Assembly: GCA_016303085.1 (NCBI GenBank)
Contig: JAEDMI010000047.1
Span: 1-12,931 of the forward strand
Origin: Acetatifactor sp.
GTDB taxonomy: Bacteria > Bacillota > Clostridia > Lachnospirales > Lachnospiraceae
Length of the DNA: 12,931 bases
Direction of reading: 5' to 3'
Shown: positions 6,885 through 12,931 of the stretch, piece by piece
Numbering within the stretch: the first letter of the stretch is position 1
How the letters are laid out: every line of letters begins with the position of its first letter
The notes under the pieces: generated by a model
Database searches by the model: none
What the model was told of the DNA's origin: nothing
The model's input: only the letters and a program-made list of their open reading frames with translations
Made by a program: the position numbers and the translations under genes

Positions 6885-8978
6885 ATGGGTATAAACATGG
6901 AACAGACGGATTACAGAGAAGCATATGAGCAGGAGCATTTGAAGTGTGCGGAACTGGCAGGGAGAATTGCGGACCTGGAGGCAAAAAATGAGGAGCTTGA
7001 ATGGAAACTGAACCGTATCAAGAAGAACCCTCTATGGAAAGCCAGCAAGCCTGCAAGGAATTGTATACATTGGGTGTTCAGACAGCGGGACAGGCTGAAG
7101 AACTGTGGCGGTCCCAGGGGTGTTCTCCACAAGCTTGACTATAAAAAGCGGGAACGGGAAGCCATGAAGCATTTCGGAACAGCAAGTTTCCCCGGTGAGG
7201 AACAGGCAGCGGCAGAGAGAAATACTGTTTTTCCGAATATGGTAAAAATCAGCATTCTTGTACCTCTTTGGAACAACCGACGGGAATTTCAGACCGAGAT
7301 GCTGGATTCCGTCATGAATCAGACTTACGGGAACTGGGAGCTTTGTCTGGCGGACGGGTCTGACGCGGAGCACAGCTATATCGGCGACATCTGCAGGGAA
7401 TACGCAAAAGAATCGGACGGAAGGATTGTATATAAGCACTTGGAGAAAAACGGAGGTATTGCAGGGAATACCAATGCCTGCCTTGCCATGGCCACCGGCG
7501 AGTATATCGGGCTGCTGGATCAGGATGATATTCTGCATCCCAGTGTTCTCTTCGAGTATGTAAAAGCAATCAATGAACAGGGAGCGGACTATCTGTACTG
7601 CGATGAAACTACCTTCAAAAGCGGCGATATCAATCATATGCTGACCATGCACTTTAAGCCGGATTTTGCGCCGGATAATCTCCGCGCAAATAATTACATT
7701 TGTCATTTTAGTGTGTTTAAGCGCACTCTGTTGGATGGGAACGAGTTGTTCCGCACCAAGTATGACGGCAGTCAGGACCATGATATGATACTCCGTCTCA
7801 CGGATAATGCAAAGAAGATTGTGCATGTGCCCAGGCTGATGTACTACTGGAGATGTCATTCCGGCAGCGTGGCTTCCGGCATTGAGGCAAAGCCCTACGC
7901 CATTGAAGCTGCCAAGGGGGCTGTGGCGGAGCATCTGCGTAAACATGGGTATGACCATTTTAAAATTGAGAGTACAAGGGCCTTTGAAACGATTTTCCGC
8001 ATCCGTTATCAGATTATCGGAACACCGAAGATTTCCATTGTGATAGCAAACAAGGACCATGCAGATGACTTGCGCCGCTGCATCACATCCATCGTGGAGA
8101 AATCCACCTACGATAATTATGAGATAGTCATTGTGGAAAACAACAGTACTACGAAAGAAATCAGAGACTATTACAGTGAACTGTTGGGGTTTGATTATGA
8201 TACCGCGCTTGCGGAATGTCTGGCTTCTGCGGAGGAAAACAAGACTGTATGTGAAGGTGAAAATAGTGACTTGGGCGTCATAACGGCGGAAGCAGAGGGT
8301 CTGGCAGGTTTTAAGGTAAAATTGGTAATTTTTAAAGGTACATTTAATTATTCCGCGGTGAATAATCTGGGAGTAAAGTATGCTTCGGGTGAGTATATCC
8401 TGCTTCTGAATAATGACACGGAGGTCATAACCGTGAATTGGATGGAAGAACTTTTGATGTATGCCCAGAGAGAGGATGTGGGGGCTGTGGGAGCCAAGCT
8501 GTATTATGGTGACAGAACCATTCAGCATGCAGGCGTTGTTATCGGTCTGGGAGCCCACCGGACAGCGGGACATACCCATTACAAGCAGCATCGCCAGAAT
8601 CTGGGATACATGGGAAGACTTTGCTATGCACAAAACGTAACAGCCGTTACGGGAGCCTGCCTCATGGTGAAAAAAAGTCTGTATGAGGAAGTGGGAGGAC
8701 TGGACGAGGGATTTGCTGTTTCACTGAACGATGTTGATTTCTGCCTGAAACTCCGGGAAAAAGGTTTGTTAAATGTATTTACGCCTTTTGCGGAGCTTTA
8801 CCACTATGAATCTGTATCAAGAGGTCTGGATGACAATGGAGAGAAGGCGGAGCGTTACAACAGGGAGTCTGCCGCATTCCGCGATAAATGGAAAAAGCAG
8901 CTGGAGGCGGGAGATCCCTATTACAATCCGAACTTTTCACTGGACAGAAGTGATTTTTCGCTGAAGATTCAGCAATAG
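6885..8978 (+). CDS. Tandem-domain GT2 glycosyltransferase with N-terminal coiled coil
   Basis: The 697-residue enzyme carries two complete GT2 domains and probably adds two sugars or two linkages of the repeat unit on the cytoplasmic face. Residues about 8-48 are a coiled coil, followed by 'KKNPLWKASKPAR', a segment I recall in front of GT2 domains of clostridial polysaccharide enzymes. Domain 1 (about 121-370) has ISILVPLWN (122-130) and the DQDD metal motif (212-215). Domain 2 (about 381-650) has ISIVIANKD (383-391), 'IVIVENNS' (414-421), LNND (508-511), 'LNDVDFCLKL' (614-623) and 'YHYESVSRG' (639-647). An acidic stretch at about 435-475 appears inserted in domain 2. ATG 6885 is preferred because GGGA lies six bases upstream; ATG 6897 is possible. 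The frame extends back to a TTG at 6690, but that part overlaps the previous gene and reads as non-domain sequence. Confidence 0.9.
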   Translation: MGINMEQTDYREAYEQEHLKCAELAGRIADLEAKNEELEWKLNRIKKNPLWKASKPARNCIHWVFRQRDRLKNCGGPRGVLHKLDYKKREREAMKHFGTASFPGEEQAAAERNTVFPNMVKISILVPLWNNRREFQTEMLDSVMNQTYGNWELCLADGSDAEHSYIGDICREYAKESDGRIVYKHLEKNGGIAGNTNACLAMATGEYIGLLDQDDILHPSVLFEYVKAINEQGADYLYCDETTFKSGDINHMLTMHFKPDFAPDNLRANNYICHFSVFKRTLLDGNELFRTKYDGSQDHDMILRLTDNAKKIVHVPRLMYYWRCHSGSVASGIEAKPYAIEAAKGAVAEHLRKHGYDHFKIESTRAFETIFRIRYQIIGTPKISIVIANKDHADDLRRCITSIVEKSTYDNYEIVIVENNSTTKEIRDYYSELLGFDYDTALAECLASAEENKTVCEGENSDLGVITAEAEGLAGFKVKLVIFKGTFNYSAVNNLGVKYASGEYILLLNNDTEVITVNWMEELLMYAQREDVGAVGAKLYYGDRTIQHAGVVIGLGAHRTAGHTHYKQHRQNLGYMGRLCYAQNVTAVTGACLMVKKSLYEEVGGLDEGFAVSLNDVDFCLKLREKGLLNVFTPFAELYHYESVSRGLDDNGEKAERYNRESAAFRDKWKKQLEAGDPYYNPNFSLDRSDFSLKIQQ

Positions 8979-9004
8979 GAGAGGAATGACATGCTTTTTA
9001 ATTC
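8970..9004 (+). promoter_or_regulatory. Stop/ribosome-binding-site/start junction shared by both MBOAT genes (copy 1)
   Basis: The last two codons of the GT2 gene (Gln-Gln), its TAG, and the AGGAGAGG box form a 13-base match (8970-8982) to 11566-11578. The next gene then starts with 14 bases (8991-9004) identical to 11584-11597. The spacers between the two matches differ (8 versus 5 bases). The junction works as a tight coupling site. Confidence 0.55.
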
Positions 9005-10454
9005 GGTGATGTTTATCACGATATTTCTGCCGTTGGCATTGGTGGGTTGGTTCCTGTTGCAAAAACTGAAAAACCCGGTTTATGCCAGGATTTTTCTTGT
9101 GGGTATGTCCTTTTGGTTTTACGGCTATTACAATATCAGCTATCTTTGGATTCTTCTTGCCAGTCTTTTCTTTAACTATTGTATCAGTGCCCTGCTGGAA
9201 AAATGCGGAGGACATAAAGGACGAAAATGGCTGGCAACAGGCGGAATTCTGGGAAATCTGGGATTGCTGTTTTATTTTAAATATTTCAATTTTTTTATTG
9301 ATAACTGCAATTTCTTTTTGCATACGAATATTTCATTGGAAAAAATTGCGCTGCCTCTTGGAATCAGTTTCTTTACCTTTCAACAGATTTCATTTTTGAT
9401 AGAAAGGTATCGGAGAGACGCTGCACACTATTCGTTTGTGGATTATGCTTTTTTTGTCAGCTTTTTTCCGCAGTTGGTAGCAGGCCCCATTGTATTGCAC
9501 AGCGAGCTGATTCCTCAGCTGCAATCCGAAAAGGTAAGACGCTTTTCTGCGGAGGGCTTTTACGATGGGTTGACTCTGTTTATACTGGGGCTGGGGAAAA
9601 AAGTGTTGCTGGCTGATTCTCTTGCTGTTCTTGTAAATGCAGAGTATGCAAACATTGCCGCACTGGATTCAGTCAGTGCATGGATTGTGATTATATGGTA
9701 CATGCTGGAGCTATATTTCGACTTTAGCGGTTACTGTGATATGGCCCGTGGAATTGCAAAAATGTTCGGATTTTGGTTGCCGGAAAATTTTGATTCACCT
9801 TTTCGGGCAGTCTCTGTCCGGGATTTCTGGCGCAGATGGCATATGACCTTATCACGTTTCCTGTCTCAGTATGTCTATATCCCGCTGGGAGGAAACAGGA
9901 AAGGAAAGATAAGACAGTGTCTAAATCTGTTGATTGTCTTTTTTGTCAGCGGATTATGGCATGGTGCAAACTGGACCTTTGTGGTATGGGGACTGATGCA
10001 TGGTGGAGCTGCGGCCTTTGAAGCTCTGTTCCCCAAAGCAAGATTTCCACGGGAGTGGATGAACCGACTGGCAACCGCTTTGTTTGTCACGCTTTCTTTC
10101 TCCGTTTTCAGAAGTGATTCCCTGGAGATGGCAGCCCTGCTCTGGCAGAAGCTGTTTACAGCGGGAAATCAGGGTATGTTTCTGGGGATTTGTAATACGC
10201 TGAACTTCCCGGAGAATTATGCTGTATTGAAGCTGCTTGGAGAGGCGCCTCCTCAATTTGTAAATGCCGTTTACCTGTTCTGTATGTTCCTGCTGTCCGG
10301 ATTGAGCATATATTTCCTGCAGGGCAGTAAGGCAGAACAGTGGATTGAGAAAAAGGGTCATACAACTACAGGTTTATTTTGCCTTGCAACTGTATTTACC
10401 TGGTCCTTTATCTCTCTTTCCCAAATCAGTGTATTCTTGTATTTTAATTTTTAA
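8991..10454 (+). CDS. MBOAT-family O-acyltransferase, AlgI-like (first copy)
   Basis: The 487-residue polytopic membrane protein begins MLFNS, as AlgI-type MBOAT proteins often do. Family motifs are 'LPLGISFFTFQQISF' (121-135), 'FFPQLVAGPI' (158-167), 'YFDFSGYCDMARG' (242-254), 'FWRRWHMTLSRF' (279-290) with H284, 'YIPLGGNRKGK' (296-306) and 'SGLWHGANWTF' (320-330) with H324, the invariant His of the family. Such proteins take acyl groups, commonly acetyl, from a cytoplasmic donor and pass them across the membrane to a partner that modifies an extracellular polysaccharide or teichoic acid. DltB is the other well-known member, but the absence of DltA/DltC here and the polysaccharide context favour glycan O-acylation. 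ATG 8991 follows a strong AGGAGAGG box that begins in the previous gene's stop codon. The length is normal for the family. The specific acyl group is not shown by the sequence. Confidence 0.92.
   Translation: MLFNSVMFITIFLPLALVGWFLLQKLKNPVYARIFLVGMSFWFYGYYNISYLWILLASLFFNYCISALLEKCGGHKGRKWLATGGILGNLGLLFYFKYFNFFIDNCNFFLHTNISLEKIALPLGISFFTFQQISFLIERYRRDAAHYSFVDYAFFVSFFPQLVAGPIVLHSELIPQLQSEKVRRFSAEGFYDGLTLFILGLGKKVLLADSLAVLVNAEYANIAALDSVSAWIVIIWYMLELYFDFSGYCDMARGIAKMFGFWLPENFDSPFRAVSVRDFWRRWHMTLSRFLSQYVYIPLGGNRKGKIRQCLNLLIVFFVSGLWHGANWTFVVWGLMHGGAAAFEALFPKARFPREWMNRLATALFVTLSFSVFRSDSLEMAALLWQKLFTAGNQGMFLGICNTLNFPENYAVLKLLGEAPPQFVNAVYLFCMFLLSGLSIYFLQGSKAEQWIEKKGHTTTGLFCLATVFTWSFISLSQISVFLYFNF
9946..9967 (+). 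repeat. DNA block shared by the two MBOAT genes (copy 1)
   Basis: These 22 bases, encoding the 'SGLWHGA' catalytic region, are identical to 12542-12563 in the second MBOAT gene. After two mismatches the next 13 bases also agree. This is strong codon-level conservation at the active site, compatible with an old duplication or local gene conversion. Confidence 0.75.
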
Positions 10455-10485
10455 GAAAGGTTATTGCGGATTGCAAAGTTAGCTT

Positions 10486-11574
10486 ATGGAAACAGCAAAA
10501 AAGAGAGGTGCACTCAAAAAGCTGGTGATTTTAATCTTAGCCGAGCTTTTACTTGTGGCGGCGGTGGTATGGGCATTTGACCCATTTTATCAGTATCATG
10601 CCCCTTTCGGAAGATTGCCGGCAGTTCTGACAGACAGAGATAATCAGGTGGTGGGAACCATTCGTAATTTCTGTTATGACAGTGTGCTTCTGGGATCTTC
10701 GGTGGCGGAAAATTTTGACAGTGATTATCTGGACATGGCATATGATTGCAGTACGCTGAAGGTTATCAGGGCCTCCGGCTCTGTGGCGGATTTGCTGTAT
10801 TATCTGGAAATGGCCCAGGAGGAGCGGGGCGTTGAGCTGAAAAACATCTTTTGGTGTCTTGACAGCTTTGCCATGAGCGCCTCCGCAGAGGTTACATTAT
10901 GTGGGAGAGATACCCCCAGATATCTGCATACCGGAAGCGTATTGGATGATATACCTTATCTTTTTAATAGAGAAGTATTGTTGGAAAGGATTCCTTATAT
11001 GCTGGCCTGCGGCTATCAGGGAAGGAATACCGGAGGCAGGGCTTATGACTGGTCACGAGATAAGGAGTTTAGCGCAGCAAAGGCCATGCAAGCATACGAC
11101 AGGAGCGGAATAAATGTGGTATCGAATGTGGAGCAGAGGCCGGTAGGCGAAAAGGCAGAATTGATTGAGGAAAATATCAGTCTTCTGACCCGGCAGATTG
11201 CAGCGCACCCGGAAACACAATATTATTTCATCCTGCCGCCCTATTCCATGCTTTGGTGGGATTGTGCATATGTAAACGGAGAGCAGGAGGAGCGCTTTTA
11301 TATTTTGGAACAGACACTTCCGGAGCTTTTGGCTTTTGAGAATGTTGAGGTTTATTTTTTTCAGTCTGAGGAGGAGATTGTCTGCAATTTGGATAACTAT
11401 ATGGATATGATTCATTATACACCGCAGGTCAATCAGCTTATGCTGGAAAGGATGGTTTCTGGCGAGAATAGAGTGACTTCCGAGAATCTGGAAACGGTGC
11501 TGGCCGCATTAAGGGATATGGCTCACCGCATCACGCAGGAGGAAATATACAGATATTATCCCGAGCAGCAATAG
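10486..11574 (+). CDS. Membrane-anchored SGNH-like protein, probable MBOAT partner (AlgJ/AlgX/DltD-type role)
   Basis: The 362-residue protein has a single N-terminal membrane segment (about 12-30, after a lysine/arginine-rich start) and an outside domain. After the membrane comes 'FDPFYQYHAP' (31-40), a pattern I recall from a Lachnospiraceae family of uncharacterised anchored proteins. The SGNH signature is visible as 'VLLGSSVAENF' (67-77; candidate nucleophile S71 or S72) and, near the C-terminus, D307-M-I-H310, the usual DxxH pair. 'FILPPYSMLWWD' (248-259) is another family-like block. Placement between two MBOAT genes suggests that it receives the acyl group and transfers it to the glycan, or removes it. 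The start at 10486 is forced: an in-frame TAG lies at 10480 and no other ATG is nearby. The ribosome binding site is weak, so expression may be lower or coupled. No Pfam assignment could be checked. Confidence 0.82.
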   Translation: METAKKRGALKKLVILILAELLLVAAVVWAFDPFYQYHAPFGRLPAVLTDRDNQVVGTIRNFCYDSVLLGSSVAENFDSDYLDMAYDCSTLKVIRASGSVADLLYYLEMAQEERGVELKNIFWCLDSFAMSASAEVTLCGRDTPRYLHTGSVLDDIPYLFNREVLLERIPYMLACGYQGRNTGGRAYDWSRDKEFSAAKAMQAYDRSGINVVSNVEQRPVGEKAELIEENISLLTRQIAAHPETQYYFILPPYSMLWWDCAYVNGEQEERFYILEQTLPELLAFENVEVYFFQSEEEIVCNLDNYMDMIHYTPQVNQLMLERMVSGENRVTSENLETVLAALRDMAHRITQEEIYRYYPEQQ

Positions 11575-11597
11575 GAGAAAATCATGCTTTTTAATTC
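11566..11597 (+). promoter_or_regulatory. Stop/ribosome-binding-site/start junction shared by both MBOAT genes (copy 2)
   Basis: Same arrangement as at 8970-9004: Gln-Gln codons, TAG overlapping AGGAG, then ATG 11584 with an identical 14-base coding start. Confidence 0.55.
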
Positions 11598-12931
11598 TTA
11601 TATATTTATATTATTCTTTTTGCCGCTGACCCTTATACTGTATTACGGACTGAATTATAAGGGGCATACTAAGCTTGCCAAGATAGCATTGATTCTGATG
11701 TCAGTATGGTTTTATGCCTATTTTCATTGGAGCTATGTTTTCGTTTTGGCGGCAAGTGTGTTGATTAATTATACATTTGTGAGAGGAATGGAAAAGAGGC
11801 ATGACAGCCCTGCCTCCTGCAGATTTATACTGATTTTGGGAATCACAGTAAATTTGGGGATTATTTTTTACTATAAGTATTTGGATTTTTTGCTGGGAAA
11901 TATCAATCGGGGTTTCGGTACTTCTTTTCCTCTTCTGAATGTTTTAATGCCGCTGGGAATCAGCTTTTTTACTTTTCAGCAGATTTCTTATCTGGTGGAT
12001 TCCTACCGCGGGGAGACAAGAGAATATGATTTTACGGATTATGCTTTGTTTGTAACCTTTTTTCCGCAACTTGTGGCAGGTCCCATCGTGACTCATGAAG
12101 AGATGATGCCTCAGTTTTCCAATCCGGAAAGAAAGAAATTCAGCCAAGAGGAAATGGCAAGGGGAATTTGGCTGTTTTCCGTGGGCCTGTTTAAGAAGGT
12201 TATTCTGGCAGATACCTTAGGGGCAGGAGCCGATTGGGGATTCGGAGTTCCGGAAAGTCTTTCCTGTACGGACACGATTATTGTTTCTTTGCTGTATACG
12301 TTTCAGATTTATTTTGATTTCAGCGGCTATTGCGACATGGCCTGCGGTATTGCGGCAATGTTTCACCTTAAGCTGCCTATCAATTTTAATTCACCCTATA
12401 AGGCAGTGTCTATTGCGGATTTTTGGAAAAGATGGCATATGTCCCTGACCAGATTTCTGACGAAATATGTGTATATTCCTTTGGGCGGAAACAGGAGAGG
12501 TAAGGGAAGAACCCTTGTGAACATTTTTCTGGTATTTTTAATCAGCGGATTATGGCATGGTGCGGACTGGACCTTTGTTTTATGGGGAGTTCTGCATGGT
12601 ATTGCTCAGATTTTGTACAGGATATTTGCAAAAATATGGGACCGGGTGCCCCGGATATTGGCTTGGGCGGTCACCTTTTCCTTTGTGAATTTGACCTGGA
12701 TTATTTTCCGGGCGGGTTCGTTGGAGGATTCCGTATTAATGCTTCAAAATATTTTTTGGGGGAAACCGGGAGGAGTCAGTGACGGGCTGCTTCAATGCTT
12801 TAATATAATTGAATTTACCTATTTGGAAGAACATATCGGATTCCTGGGAGAAATTGTAGGCAAGATACCGACGATTCATGTCTGGATGTTTCTGGCGGTG
12901 TCTTTTGGAGTGGTTTTACTGGGAAGAAACT
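11584..12931 (+). CDS. MBOAT-family O-acyltransferase, AlgI-like (second copy, 3' end outside window)
   Basis: Translation from ATG 11584 stays open to the right edge (449 codons visible), so only a short C-terminal part is probably missing. Motifs are MLFNS at the start, 'LPLGISFFTFQQISY' (123-137), 'FFPQLVAGPI' (159-168), 'YFDFSGYCDMACG' (243-255), 'FWKRWHMSLTRF' (280-291) with H285, 'YIPLGGNRRGKG' (297-308), and 'SGLWHGADWTF' (321-331) with the invariant H325. It is clearly a paralogue of the first MBOAT across its length, but with many substitutions, so it is not a recent duplicate. It starts nine bases after the SGNH-like gene, with AGGAG (11573-11577) overlapping that gene's stop. A second SGNH-type partner may follow outside the window. 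The two MBOATs may serve different sugar positions, different acyl groups, or share one partner; the sequence does not decide. Confidence 0.9.
   Translation, partial: MLFNSYIFILFFLPLTLILYYGLNYKGHTKLAKIALILMSVWFYAYFHWSYVFVLAASVLINYTFVRGMEKRHDSPASCRFILILGITVNLGIIFYYKYLDFLLGNINRGFGTSFPLLNVLMPLGISFFTFQQISYLVDSYRGETREYDFTDYALFVTFFPQLVAGPIVTHEEMMPQFSNPERKKFSQEEMARGIWLFSVGLFKKVILADTLGAGADWGFGVPESLSCTDTIIVSLLYTFQIYFDFSGYCDMACGIAAMFHLKLPINFNSPYKAVSIADFWKRWHMSLTRFLTKYVYIPLGGNRRGKGRTLVNIFLVFLISGLWHGADWTFVLWGVLHGIAQILYRIFAKIWDRVPRILAWAVTFSFVNLTWIIFRAGSLEDSVLMLQNIFWGKPGGVSDGLLQCFNIIEFTYLEEHIGFLGEIVGKIPTIHVWMFLAVSFGVVLLGRN
12542..12563 (+). repeat. DNA block shared by the two MBOAT genes (copy 2)
   Basis: Counterpart of the block at 9946-9967, identical over 22 bases and covering the codons around H325 of the second MBOAT. 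Confidence 0.75.

Noticed and set aside
7032..8633. Long antisense open frame (533 codons) opposite the tandem GT2 gene
   Set aside because: It lies wholly inside a gene with clear GT2 motifs, its translation shows no domain pattern, and no ribosome binding site or neighbouring minus-strand gene supports it. It is a codon-bias shadow.
8991..10454. Assignment of the first MBOAT as DltB of teichoic acid D-alanylation
   Set aside because: No DltA ligase or DltC carrier gene is present, and the surroundings are glycosyltransferase and exporter genes. AlgI-like glycan O-acylation fits better.
12552..12782. 76-codon + strand open frame inside the second MBOAT
   Set aside because: It is an out-of-frame shadow of the MBOAT reading frame, which is continuous with all family motifs from 11584 to the window end.

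Overview
The window is a stretch of a bacterial cell-surface polysaccharide gene cluster. Seven genes lie on the + strand, with gaps or overlaps of no more than about 75 bases. No terminator or convincing promoter is visible between them, so they probably form part of one long operon. The moderate base composition, AGGAG-type ribosome binding sites, a GTG start and the protein families (DUF6056-like membrane protein, tandem-domain GT2 enzymes with an N-terminal 'NPLW..SKP' segment, and a membrane-anchored SGNH-like protein with a 'DPF..YHAP' segment) point to a Clostridia member, most likely Lachnospiraceae. That placement is inference from sequence style, not from a marker gene.

Left part (1-2650): the 3' portion of a polytopic membrane protein of DUF6056/GT-C type runs in from the left edge. 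It is followed by a Wzt-type ABC ATPase whose C-terminal extension looks like the carbohydrate-binding domain of O-antigen exporters. The partner permease (Wzm) is not in the window.

Middle part (2654-8978): a three-part protein combines a SAM methyltransferase, a protein-kinase-like/APH-like phosphotransferase domain and a C-terminal beta-rich domain, in the layout of the O-antigen chain terminator WbdD. Two large cytoplasmic GT2 glycosyltransferases follow. The first appears to carry a degenerate N-terminal GT domain plus an active C-terminal one. The second carries two intact GT2 domains behind a coiled coil.

Right part (8991-12931): an AlgI-type MBOAT O-acyltransferase, a membrane-anchored SGNH-like protein that probably acts with it, and a second MBOAT that runs off the right edge.

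Working model (inference): the GT2 enzymes build a glycan on the inner face of the membrane. The methyltransferase-kinase protein may cap the growing end, and the Wzt C-terminal domain may read that cap so that an ABC exporter moves finished chains. The MBOAT/SGNH proteins then O-acylate the chain outside. The DUF6056-like protein may add side groups at the outer face. A WbdD/Wzt-like length-control module next to a two-MBOAT decoration module in an apparently Gram-positive organism is the most interesting feature here. No intergenic stretch exceeds 300 bases, and no tRNA, rRNA, CRISPR array, insertion sequence or attachment site was seen.
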